Shown here: piece after piece, positions 10,525 through 18,648 of the stretch
How the letters are laid out: every line of letters starts with the position of its first letter
Position numbering within the stretch: the first letter of the stretch is position 1
Origin: Pseudomonadales bacterium
GTDB taxonomy: Bacteria > Pseudomonadota > Gammaproteobacteria > Pseudomonadales > Azotimanducaceae
NCBI GenBank assembly: GCA_022827245.1
Contig: JAJDTI010000069.1
Coordinates: 1 to 38,927, forward strand
Reading direction: 5' to 3'
Length of the DNA stretch: 38,927 nt
Program-made: the position numbers and the translations under genes
Notes under the pieces: generated by a model
What the model was told of the DNA's origin: nothing
The model's database searches: none
Seen by the model: the letters and a program-made list of their open reading frames with translations, nothing else

Positions 10525-11564
10525 TGGACGCCATCGTCTTTGCGGAACCGTTGCGCGTGCACCTGGTGTGGCTGGCCGTCGCGGCTGCGGCCGCCTGCGC
10601 CTTCTTCGAGTTTCGCAGCGCCGACCGGCTGCAGCGCTTCGTCTCCGCCACCATGCAGGCGCGTCTCGCCCTGCGGCGCACCCGGCTGCGCCGGGCGTTG
10701 CAGGTCGCGCTGGTGTTCGCCACGCTGCTCGCCGGCGTGGTCGGCCTGATGCGTCCCCAGACGCCGGGCGGCACCGAGACCATCGACCGCGGGGTCCGGG
10801 CGGACATCATGGTGGTGCTCGACGTCTCGAAGAGCATGCTGGCGGAAGACGCCGCGCCCAGCCGGCTCGCCCGGGCCAAGGCCGAGATCACCGAGTTCAT
10901 CGAGCGCGTCCGGGACCAGCGGGTGGGGCTCGTCGTCTTCGCCGGCCGGGCGAGCGTCGTGAGCCCCCTCACGTCCGACTACGGCTTCTTCCGGCTCGTG
11001 CTGCGCGACGTGGGACCGGCCTCGGTCACGCGCGGCGGCACCCGCATCGGCGACGCCGTCAGGAAGGCGGTCGCCGCGTTCGGGGTCAACCAGGGCATGC
11101 CCCGCATCATGCTCCTCATCACCGACGGCGAGGACCACGACTCCTATTCCCTGGACGCCGTGGCGGACGCGGTGGGCGCCGGCGTCCGGATCGTCACCAT
11201 CGGCTTCGGCAGCGAGGACGGCAGCGAGATCGTGGTGACGGACCCGCAGACCGGGGCGCGGCAACCCCTTGTCGACGGCGACGGCAACCTCGTGCGCTCG
11301 CGGCTGGACGGCGACCTGTTGCGCCGCATTGCTCTCGAGAGCGAGGGCATCTACGTGCCGGCGGGTACGGCCGCGCTCGACATCGACTCCATCGTCGAGG
11401 CGTGGGTCGCGCCGCTGGTGACGGATGCCTCCGCGCGGGTGGTGCGCCGCAACCCGACGGAGCATTACCGGTGGTTCGCGCTCGCGGCGCTGCTGACCCT
11501 GATCGCCGCCGCCTGGGCGGGCAGCGGGGGCGCGGCGCGGCCGGTGCGTCCAGGGGGTCCGTAG
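10524..11564 (+). CDS. batB: VWA-domain membrane protein, BatB-like
   Basis: 346 residues with the same plan as the preceding gene: N-terminal helices (about 12-28 and 58-76), a VWA domain with DVSKSM (D100, S102, S104), GTRIGDAVRKAV and LLITDGEDHDS, then a C-terminal helix near 312-330. The phrase MVVLDVSKSMLAED is characteristic of BatB. GFGSEDGSEI and the following segment match the later part of the VWA fold. It probably pairs with the BatA-like protein. The ATG overlaps the upstream stop; the next gene starts two bases after its TAG. The short Gly- and Pro-rich C-terminus is likely cytoplasmic. Confidence 0.88.
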   Translation: MDAIVFAEPLRVHLVWLAVAAAAACAFFEFRSADRLQRFVSATMQARLALRRTRLRRALQVALVFATLLAGVVGLMRPQTPGGTETIDRGVRADIMVVLDVSKSMLAEDAAPSRLARAKAEITEFIERVRDQRVGLVVFAGRASVVSPLTSDYGFFRLVLRDVGPASVTRGGTRIGDAVRKAVAAFGVNQGMPRIMLLITDGEDHDSYSLDAVADAVGAGVRIVTIGFGSEDGSEIVVTDPQTGARQPLVDGDGNLVRSRLDGDLLRRIALESEGIYVPAGTAALDIDSIVEAWVAPLVTDASARVVRRNPTEHYRWFALAALLTLIAAAWAGSGGAARPVRPGGP

Positions 11565-11565
11565 C

Positions 11566-13986
11566 GTGGTCCGGGCGAGCACTGTCGCAGGCGTGATCGC
11601 TCTACTGGGCCTGGCGCTCGGCGTCGCGGCGGACACGGAGGCTGTGCCCGAGTCCGAAGGTGCGACAGCGGCGGCGGTCAACGATGGCGATGCGGCCCCG
11701 GCCCCTCCGGACACCGACACGGGCGAGCCCGTACCGGACAACCCCCGGCAGCGCTACAACCTCGCGCTGGAGCAGTTGCAGGGCGGGTCTCTCCAGGTGG
11801 CGGCCGACGGTTTCCTCGCGGCCCGCGACGCGGCCGGACCGGACCCGGAACTGCGCTACCGTTCGGCCTTCAACCTGGGCATCGCGCTGGCCGGGCAGGC
11901 CGACGCGGCGCAGGGCGCCCCGGAGGACGCGATCGAGGCGCTGCGGGACAGCGCGGCCTGGTTCCACGACGCGGTGCGGCTGGCGCCGGAGGGCGACGAG
12001 GACGCCCGCGTCAACCTGGAGGTGGTCCTGCGGCGCATCCAGCAGCTCGCGGACCAGTTGAACGACGGCAAGCGGCTCGAGGCGCGGCTCGATCGGATCA
12101 TCGACGACCAGCGCGGCATACGGGACGGGTTGCGGCAACTGCTGACCCGGGTGGAGGCGGACGGGGCGGCCGCGCAGCCGACCGGGTTTCAGGACGCCTT
12201 CGAGTCCCTGGCCGTTCGCGAGCGTACGCTCCTCGCGGAAGCATCGGACATCGCCGACCTGGCGGCGGAGGAGCGTTCCCACATCGAAGGGCAGGGCGAG
12301 GAGAACGTGACGCCGGAGCAGCGGTCCCGGGCGCTGCAGCTCACGGGCCTGGACGAGTACCTGCAGCGCGCCCGTCAGTCGCTGAGCGACACGCGCCGGA
12401 GGCTGCGTCGGCTCGAGGGCGAGCGGGCGCACCGGCGCGGCGATACCGCGCTCGCGGAGCTGAAACGGGCGCGGGAGCAACTGCTGGATCCGGTGTCGGT
12501 ACTGAAGGCGGTGGCGCGCGACCAGTCGTCCCTGCTCGGGCATACGCAGGCGCTGGCGGCCTTCGACGACTCGGAGATCGCGGTGCGGGTGGGGCTCGAG
12601 GGCGAGGCGCCGCCGTGGCTGACGTCGCGTCATCTCGGCAACCGTCAGGAGGACGCGGCGGCCCGGACTGGACGGGTCCTCCGGCAACTCGAGGCCGTCG
12701 TCGAGGCGCCTCCGAGCGACACCGGCGATCCCGCGGCGGCGCGGACCCTGGCGGTGGCGGGGGAAGCCGTTCCACTGCTGCAAGAGGCCATGGAGTCGAT
12801 GCGCGCCGTGCTGAGGTCTCTCGACAATCGCGCGTTCGTCGACGCCGTGCGGGAGGAGGCCGCGGCCCTCCGGGCGCTCAACCGGGCCATCGAGCGCTTC
12901 GCGGGGTTGCGGGACCTCATCGAGCTGGCGTACGCGGACCAGGGCGGCGTCGTGGCGTTGCTGACGCCGCCGGAGGACGAGGAAGACGTATCGCAGATGT
13001 CGGCGCAGGATCGCGCCCGCATGGTGGGCGCCATGGTCGGCGACAACCGGGAGCGGCTCGGGCGCATGGAGCCGCTGCTCGCGGAGTCCCTGGGCCAGGG
13101 TGCGGCGGGCGGGGAGGACGCGGCGGCGGGCGCGGAGGACGCCGAGGCTGACGCGGGAGCGCGGGAGCGCTACGAGCGCGCCGAGGGACTGCGCGTTGCG
13201 GCGTTGAAGGCGCTGGACGCGTTGACCGGCGAACTCGGCCGTGCCGGGACGCCCGGCCGAGTCGTCGCGCCGGGCGCGGCGCCATCGGCGACCGCGCGGG
13301 AAGCCCTCGGCCACCTGGAGGAACTGCGCCGGCTCTTCTTCAGTATCGTGGAGCACCTGCAGTCGTTGCTCGCGGAGCAGACCGGGACCCATGACCGGAC
13401 GGCGACGCTGCAGTTCGAGTCGCAGGTGGACGAACTCGTGCCGGAACTCGGCCTGATCGGCGAACGGCAGGGCGGCCACGCGACCCTGGCGGACGCGCTC
13501 GGCGAGGCGTTGGCGCAGCAGGCCCGGACGTCTACCCCGGAGGCGTCGCCGGACAAAGCGGACACCCCCGGGCCCCCGGGCGCGGAACAAGCGGCTGCCG
13601 CGGCCGAGGCAGCGGCCGAAGCCGCGGAAGAAGTGCGGGCGGCCGCCGGGCGCATGCATGCCGCCGGGGCCGTCATCGACGATGCCGTGGAGCGCGCGGC
13701 GTCGATGTCGCCGGACCTCGAGCCGGCCCTTGCCGACCAGCGCACCGCCATCGAACACCTCGAGAACGCGATCCGGTTGTTGCAGCCGCCACAGGAAGGC
13801 GACGGCGATAGCGAGACGCAACAGGCCGGCGCACAGGCTGGGCAGGCGCAGCAGCCGGACGACCCCGAGCGGATGTCCCAGCGCCAGGCACTGCGGCGAT
13901 TGCAGGCGATCCGGGACCGCGACGCGCAGCGCCAGCGTGAGCGCCAGGACGCCGGGCGCCCCGAGCCCGTGGAGAAGGACTGGTGA
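11566..13986 (+). CDS. Large TPR and coiled-coil periplasmic protein in BatC position
   Basis: 806 residues from a GTG at 11566. A signal-peptide-like segment (residues 1-22, ending LGLALGVAADT) suggests export. An acidic, Pro-rich link leads to a TPR-like region (about 57-150, RQRYNLALEQLQGG and RSAFNLGIALAGQADAA), which resembles BatC. The remaining 650 residues are almost entirely predicted helix, rich in Ala, Glu, Arg and Leu, with coiled-coil character and an Ala- and Glu-rich stretch near 665-695. BatC proteins are usually only 200-300 residues, so the long extension is unusual and I recognise no domain in it. It may be a periplasmic scaffold for the VWA proteins; this is inferred from position. 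Its stop overlaps the next gene's GTG by four bases. Confidence 0.7.
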   Translation: MVRASTVAGVIALLGLALGVAADTEAVPESEGATAAAVNDGDAAPAPPDTDTGEPVPDNPRQRYNLALEQLQGGSLQVAADGFLAARDAAGPDPELRYRSAFNLGIALAGQADAAQGAPEDAIEALRDSAAWFHDAVRLAPEGDEDARVNLEVVLRRIQQLADQLNDGKRLEARLDRIIDDQRGIRDGLRQLLTRVEADGAAAQPTGFQDAFESLAVRERTLLAEASDIADLAAEERSHIEGQGEENVTPEQRSRALQLTGLDEYLQRARQSLSDTRRRLRRLEGERAHRRGDTALAELKRAREQLLDPVSVLKAVARDQSSLLGHTQALAAFDDSEIAVRVGLEGEAPPWLTSRHLGNRQEDAAARTGRVLRQLEAVVEAPPSDTGDPAAARTLAVAGEAVPLLQEAMESMRAVLRSLDNRAFVDAVREEAAALRALNRAIERFAGLRDLIELAYADQGGVVALLTPPEDEEDVSQMSAQDRARMVGAMVGDNRERLGRMEPLLAESLGQGAAGGEDAAAGAEDAEADAGARERYERAEGLRVAALKALDALTGELGRAGTPGRVVAPGAAPSATAREALGHLEELRRLFFSIVEHLQSLLAEQTGTHDRTATLQFESQVDELVPELGLIGERQGGHATLADALGEALAQQARTSTPEASPDKADTPGPPGAEQAAAAAEAAAEAAEEVRAAAGRMHAAGAVIDDAVERAASMSPDLEPALADQRTAIEHLENAIRLLQPPQEGDGDSETQQAGAQAGQAQQPDDPERMSQRQALRRLQAIRDRDAQRQRERQDAGRPEPVEKDW

Positions 13987-16544
13987 ACGCGCGGGCCTTC
14001 GCGATCGCGGGACTGGCGCTCGGCTGTATCGGTGCGTCGGCGCAGTCGCTACGGCTCGAGGTCGACACCGAAGAGATCCATGCCGGTCTGCCCTTCGTCC
14101 TGTCGCTGTCCGCGTCCGGCTTCGAAGAGAGCCCGGAACCGGCCGCCCCGGAACTGGCCATCGAAGGCAGCACCGTGACGTACCTCGGGATGAGTCCGAG
14201 CGTCTCCCGGCAGATCCAGATCGTGAACGGGGAGCGGTCGGAGTGGAAGGACGTCACGTTCGTCTACCGTTGGCGCGTCCAGCCGGACCGGGCGGGGCGG
14301 TACGTGGTGCCGCCCCTGACCGTTGCCCAGGGTGTCCGCGAGGCTGTCAGCCGGGCGGCTTCCTTCGAGGCGACGGACGCGGAACGGGCGACGGACATGT
14401 TCGTGCGCATGCTGCTCCCGGACCGTCCGGTCTGGGTGGGGGAGACGTTCGATGCCGTGGTGGAGTGGCGCATCGCGCGGGACGTGGAGAGCTACGAGTT
14501 CGTGGTGCCGCTGTTCGACGTCGAGCACCTGCGCTTCGAGACGCCGCCGCCCGGTGGCCGGACCGTGAGCTTCGCCGCCGGCACGGGCGACGTGGACCTG
14601 CCCATGCAACGCGACACCGTCGTCGAGGACGGGGTCAGCTACACGCGATTGCGCTTTCCGGCGCGCGTCAGCGCGGGTCGTCCGGGAACGCTGGACCTCC
14701 CGCCGGTCCGGGTGGCGGCGCGCCTGCAGTCGGGCACGTACCGGGACGCGTTCGGTTTCCGGCGGTCGCGCACGGCGCTATTCGAGGCGCGGGGAGAGCG
14801 ACGCCGCCTGGTGGTGCGGGCGTTGCCGGAGGCGGGCCGCCCGCCGGGCTTCGTCAACGCGATCGGCACCGGGTTCTCGATCGACGTGGCGGCGAGCCGG
14901 AGCGTGGTGCGGGTCGGAGACCCGATCGAGCTGACCGTCGTCGTGCGGGGCGACGGGGATCTCGAAGGGCTCAGCCTGCCGCGCCTCGACGGCAGCGGCG
15001 GCCTGCCGCCGGAGTACTTCTCCGTGCCCGACACGCCGCCCTTCGGCGTGGTGGACGAAGCAGGGAATGCCAAGACGTTCGACGTCACCGTCCGCGTGCG
15101 GAGCGCCGAGGCCAGCGAGATCCCGCCCGTGGCGTTGAGCTACTTCGACCCGGTCGCCGGGGCCTACGCCACCGCCCAAAGCCGCCCGGTGGCCCTTGCG
15201 GTACGTTCGGGTGACGTGATCGGCGCCGCCGACGTGACGGCCGCGGGGGCGCCGGCGGAAACCGGGGTCGCGGCTCCGGCGCCGAACGCACCGGTGGTCG
15301 CATCGACGGGGTCGCTGCTCGGGGCGGACATGTCGCTGAGCGCGCCGGCGCTGACGCTGGCCCCGGCGTGGGGCGCGCGGGCGTCGCGTGTGCCCATCGC
15401 GCTGCTGTACGTGCTCCCGCTGCTCGGAGCGGCCCTGCACTTCGCGTGGATGCGCACGTCGGTCCGGCGCCGGCAGGGCCGGGAGGTCGCACGCGCGCGG
15501 CGCGCGGTGGAGGCGGAACTCGCCTCGGGGGCGCCGGCCCGGGAGGCGGCGCCGCGCGTGTTGCGCGCGCTGCGCACCCTGGCCGCCGCGGCTGGGCGCG
15601 AAGACGCCATCGACAGCGCGCTGGCCGAAAGGCTCGAGACGACGTCGTTCGACCCGAGCGCCGGACGCGCACCGCTGGACGCGGAGACGGTGGCCGCCGT
15701 CCGGGATGTCGTCCGCGAAGCGGGAGCCCGGCGCGATCGTCAGGGCGCGACGGGCGTGCTGGCGATTGCGCTGGCGTGCGGGATGTGGCTGGCGTCCGCC
15801 GAGCCCGCGGAAGCGCAGTCCGAAGCGTCCCCGGACGCGCTCGCGGACGCGCGGGAGACCTACGGCGCCGCCCTCGCCGAGCCGGACCGCGTGCGGCGGA
15901 CGCGCCTGTTCGCGGAGGCGGAACGCGGTTTCCGTGCCGTGGCGGCGCAGCGCCCCGATGCGCCGGACCTGCTCGTGGACTGGGGCAACGCAGCGCTTGG
16001 CGCGGGCGACCGCGGCCGCGCCGTGCTCGGCTGGCGGCGCGCGCTGGCGGTCGACCCCGGCAACGAGCGGGCGCACCGCAACCTCGCCTGGGTGCGTGAC
16101 CGGGCGCCCATCTGGCTGCCGAGGCCTGCGGCCGCTGGAGCGCTGGACTCGCTCCTCTTCTGGCGCGGCCGCCTCTCGGTCGCGCAGCGGCACTGGGTGG
16201 GCGCGGGGGCCTTTGCGCTGGCGGTGGCGCTCTGGATCCCCTGGTCGCGACGCCGTGCGAAGGCGTTGCGTCGGCTGGCGGTCGCGCCGCTCGTCGTCTG
16301 GGCGACCGCGACGGGGTCGGCCGTGCTTTCGACGGGCGTGTCGAACGCGGGGGTGTTGCTGGCCGACGGGGCGACGCTCCGGTCCGCGGACAGCGTCGGC
16401 GCGCCGCCGGCGTTCGGCAATCCGCTGCCCTCCGGGACCGAAATCACGGTGCTGGAAGAGCGGCCGGCGTGGGTGCGCGCCGCCCTCGCGGACGGTACGC
16501 AAGGGTGGCTGCCGGCCAGCGGCGTCGGCCGGGTGGGGACCTGA
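13983..16544 (+). CDS. BatD fused to BatE-like TPR-SH3 module
   Basis: 853 residues from a GTG overlapping the previous stop (GTGA). A signal peptide (1-21, cleavage near ASA-Q) is followed by BatD-type beta domains to about residue 400, including the WVGETFDAVVEW and VGDPIELTVVV strands. A membrane helix lies near 472-490. A second hydrophobic segment (about 590-612) ends in AEPAEAQ and looks like a second, internal signal peptide. It is followed by TPR repeats (about 617-700), two helices (about 735-785) and a C-terminal SH3-like domain (about 793-850, VRAALADGTQGWLPASG). TPR plus SH3 is the make-up of BatE, normally a separate protein. The frame is continuous, so this appears to be a BatD-BatE fusion that kept the BatE export signal. 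Confidence 0.8.
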   Translation: MNARAFAIAGLALGCIGASAQSLRLEVDTEEIHAGLPFVLSLSASGFEESPEPAAPELAIEGSTVTYLGMSPSVSRQIQIVNGERSEWKDVTFVYRWRVQPDRAGRYVVPPLTVAQGVREAVSRAASFEATDAERATDMFVRMLLPDRPVWVGETFDAVVEWRIARDVESYEFVVPLFDVEHLRFETPPPGGRTVSFAAGTGDVDLPMQRDTVVEDGVSYTRLRFPARVSAGRPGTLDLPPVRVAARLQSGTYRDAFGFRRSRTALFEARGERRRLVVRALPEAGRPPGFVNAIGTGFSIDVAASRSVVRVGDPIELTVVVRGDGDLEGLSLPRLDGSGGLPPEYFSVPDTPPFGVVDEAGNAKTFDVTVRVRSAEASEIPPVALSYFDPVAGAYATAQSRPVALAVRSGDVIGAADVTAAGAPAETGVAAPAPNAPVVASTGSLLGADMSLSAPALTLAPAWGARASRVPIALLYVLPLLGAALHFAWMRTSVRRRQGREVARARRAVEAELASGAPAREAAPRVLRALRTLAAAAGREDAIDSALAERLETTSFDPSAGRAPLDAETVAAVRDVVREAGARRDRQGATGVLAIALACGMWLASAEPAEAQSEASPDALADARETYGAALAEPDRVRRTRLFAEAERGFRAVAAQRPDAPDLLVDWGNAALGAGDRGRAVLGWRRALAVDPGNERAHRNLAWVRDRAPIWLPRPAAAGALDSLLFWRGRLSVAQRHWVGAGAFALAVALWIPWSRRRAKALRRLAVAPLVVWATATGSAVLSTGVSNAGVLLADGATLRSADSVGAPPAFGNPLPSGTEITVLEERPAWVRAALADGTQGWLPASGVGRVGT

Positions 16545-16550
16545 ACCGTC

Positions 16551-17246
16551 GTGCAGAGACCCATCGCAAGACCCGCGGGCACTCCGATCGAGGCGCTCGA
16601 CACGCCGGCCCTCCTCGTGGATATTGCCCGTCTCGATGCGGCCATCGGGGCCATCGGGGGCATTGAAGGCCCGGCCCGCGTGGCGGTGTGGGTACACGGC
16701 ACCCCGGCCATTGCGCGCCGCCAGACCGCGCATCCGGGCGTGTCGGGCATCGCGGTGCGGAGCGTCGCCGAGGCGGAGGTCTTCGCGGCCGCGGGGTTCG
16801 GGGACATTCGCGTCCTCCGCCCCCTGGTCACGGAACGCGCCCGGTCCCGGGCGGCCGCGCTGGCCGACACGGCGAGACTCGTCTTCGCGGACGACCTGCC
16901 GGTGTGGGGAGGCGACGCGCTCGCGGATGCCGTCAGCATCTCGACGCGGGTCACCAGCGTTCCCGAGCCGGGCCGCGCGATCACGGACTGCGGCCAGAAG
17001 GCGGTGGGACGGGACTTCGGCGATCCCACGGTGGCCGGCCACCCGGAGTGGCGCGCGCATGCCGGCAGCGCCGAGCACGGCGTGGTCCTGTTCGATCCCG
17101 CCGAGCGCGCGCTCGAAGTCGGGGATTGGCTGCGGTTCGTGCCGTCGGACGTGGCGACCGTCTTCTCGTTGCATGACCAGGTGTGCGCGGTGCGCGACGG
17201 CTTGCTCGAAGGGGTCTGGCCAGTGTCCGCACGAGGTGCGTTTTGA
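16551..17246 (+). CDS. Shortened D-threonine aldolase-like protein, probably not catalytic
   Basis: 231 residues from a GTG at 16551, against about 365 in the full-length paralogue that follows. The N-terminus (TPIEALDTPALLVDI) and the EAEVFAAAGFGDIRVL block match the alanine-racemase-like PLP barrel. The catalytic motif is lost: where the neighbour has PHGKNHK this protein has VHGTPAI, replacing the PLP lysine with T51. About 110-120 residues of the central barrel are missing. The C-terminal domain is recognisable (GRAITDCG, AEHGVVLF, LHDQVCAVRDG), but the metal-site region reads PSDVATVFSLHD, without the usual His and Cys/Asp ligands. No frameshift or internal stop is present. It could be a decaying duplicate or a maintained non-catalytic partner. 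Confidence 0.72.
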   Translation: MQRPIARPAGTPIEALDTPALLVDIARLDAAIGAIGGIEGPARVAVWVHGTPAIARRQTAHPGVSGIAVRSVAEAEVFAAAGFGDIRVLRPLVTERARSRAAALADTARLVFADDLPVWGGDALADAVSISTRVTSVPEPGRAITDCGQKAVGRDFGDPTVAGHPEWRAHAGSAEHGVVLFDPAERALEVGDWLRFVPSDVATVFSLHDQVCAVRDGLLEGVWPVSARGAF

Positions 17247-18337
17247 TCGGCACACCCATCCTCGAACTCGATACGCCGGTACTGCTCGTCGACCTCGACG
17301 CGCTCGAGCACAACATTGGCGTCATCGCGCGGCACTATGCTGCTGACAGGGACGCCGACAGGGCGATCCGGCTGCGCCCGCACGGCAAGAACCACAAGGC
17401 GCCGGAGATTTTCGAGATGCAGGTCGCCGCCGGGGGCACGGTCGGGGGCGTCTGCGCGGCGAAGGTGTCGGAAGCGGAGGTGTTCGTGGACGCCGGGGCC
17501 GGCAACGTCCTGGTCGCGAACCAGGTGGTCGATCCGGCGAAGATCCGTCGCCTCGTCGCGCTCGCGGGGCGGGTGGAGACGACCGTGGCCGTGGACTCCG
17601 GGGAGCAGGTGGCCCTGTTGGCGCGGGGCGCGGAGTCCTCGGGGACGCCGCTCGGCGTGGTGATCGAGGTGGACACGATGATGGGACGCGCCGGCGTCCG
17701 GTCCGTGGAGCAGGCGGTGACGCTTGCCCGTCGCGTCGTGGCCACGCCCGGCCTCCGGTTCCGCGGCGTCATGAGCCACCAGGTGCTGCGCGGGCCGGCG
17801 GACCGGGCCGGCCGGTTCTCCGAGGGCGGGCGCTACATCGAACGCGCGCTGGCCGCGAAACGGGCGATCGAGGACGCGGGCATCGACGTGGACATCGTGT
17901 CCACCGGCGAGTCGTGGACCTATGACGTGGCGGCCACGTATCCCGAGGTGACGGAGATCGAGGGCGGCACGTACGTGTTCATGGAGGTGCCGTATGCCTA
18001 CATGCGCGAGTTCCGCTTCGCGCTGCGGGTCATGGGCCGCGTGGTGGAGCGCTCGGACGCCCGGACCGCGATCGGCGACGTGCCGATCGACGCCATCGGC
18101 GCCCCGAACGGCCTGCCGACACTGGAGGGCCCGGACGGTGTGACGGTGACCGGCATCGACCATCACGGCGTCGTGCTCTCCGGAGACGCCGATCAACCCC
18201 TCGGCATCGGCGACCCGTTCTTTCTGCTGACGCACCAGCAGGACGTGACCGTGAACCGTTGGGACCGGTTCGTGGGCGTGCGGGACGGGAGAGTCGAGAA
18301 GATCATCGAAGCCCCGGCGCGCGGCTGCGTGCATTAG
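17243..18337 (+). CDS. DSD1/D-threonine aldolase-family PLP enzyme
   Basis: 364 residues from a TTG at 17243 that overlaps the upstream stop (TTGA) and has GAGGTG (17233-17238) before it; an in-frame ATG at 17183 is possible but lies inside the previous gene. The fold is an alanine-racemase-like PLP barrel plus a C-terminal beta domain. The PLP lysine is K49 in RPHGKNHK. GGVCAAKVSEAEVF and VIEVDTMMGRAGV are typical of the family. The C-terminal metal site (HHGVVLS, THQQDVTVNRWD) keeps a His and an Asp, closer to D-threonine aldolases, which bind manganese, than to D-serine dehydratases with a His-Cys zinc site. The substrate is probably a D-3-hydroxy amino acid, but which one cannot be read from sequence. 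Confidence 0.85.
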   Translation: MIGTPILELDTPVLLVDLDALEHNIGVIARHYAADRDADRAIRLRPHGKNHKAPEIFEMQVAAGGTVGGVCAAKVSEAEVFVDAGAGNVLVANQVVDPAKIRRLVALAGRVETTVAVDSGEQVALLARGAESSGTPLGVVIEVDTMMGRAGVRSVEQAVTLARRVVATPGLRFRGVMSHQVLRGPADRAGRFSEGGRYIERALAAKRAIEDAGIDVDIVSTGESWTYDVAATYPEVTEIEGGTYVFMEVPYAYMREFRFALRVMGRVVERSDARTAIGDVPIDAIGAPNGLPTLEGPDGVTVTGIDHHGVVLSGDADQPLGIGDPFFLLTHQQDVTVNRWDRFVGVRDGRVEKIIEAPARGCVH

Positions 18338-18648
18338 GAGCCGTCGGCGGGCGGCCACGTCGCCCAGGTCAAGGCGTGCGACGTTGTGGCGCCGCGTTTT
18401 CCACCGCCCGCCCACCGACGCTCTGGTGTTGGGGACCGCGCCCGTGGACGGCCCGTGGAAAACGCTCCCTGCCCCTCGCACACCTCCAACCCCCGGCCCA
18501 ACGTCCTGATCCGAAAGGGGACATTTCTACTTTGGAGAAAAGCGGACATTTCTACTTTGCGTTGACACAAGCGTGGTCGCGACTGGACAACACGCACAGG
18601 CTCGGTCAGTCTCCGACCCCTTGTCCCCTGGTCCGACGGAGGGTGCCG
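18338..18648. other. 311-base gap with insertion-sequence-like remnant
   Basis: No credible gene is seen. The first 170 bases are GC-rich without clear structure. From 18514 the base composition drops and a two-copy direct repeat appears (listed separately), followed by TTGACA at 18562-18567, a perfect -35 box. No good -10 box is found at 17 bases from it. The last 15 bases hold the ribosome site for the carboxylase gene. Confidence 0.6.
18514..18559. repeat. Direct repeat, 25-bp period, resembling an IS end
   Basis: AAAGGGGACATTTCTACTTTG (18514-18534, 21 bases: AAAGGGGACATTTCTACTTT plus G) recurs at 18539-18559 with one mismatch. The AT-rich unit stands out from its GC-rich surroundings. 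Tandem internal repeats of this sort occur in the ends of some insertion sequences. No transposase gene is adjacent, so if it is an IS end it is a solo remnant. The family cannot be assigned from sequence alone. Confidence 0.55.

Noticed and set aside
13983..16544. Two separate genes, batD and batE
   Set aside because: The frame is continuous with no stop; the internal GTG at about 15756 has no convincing ribosome site, so a fusion is the simpler reading.
15860..18481. An 873-codon minus-strand frame across the aldolase genes
   Set aside because: It spans parts of three plus-strand genes that have clear family motifs, and its translation is Arg/His-rich without known features.
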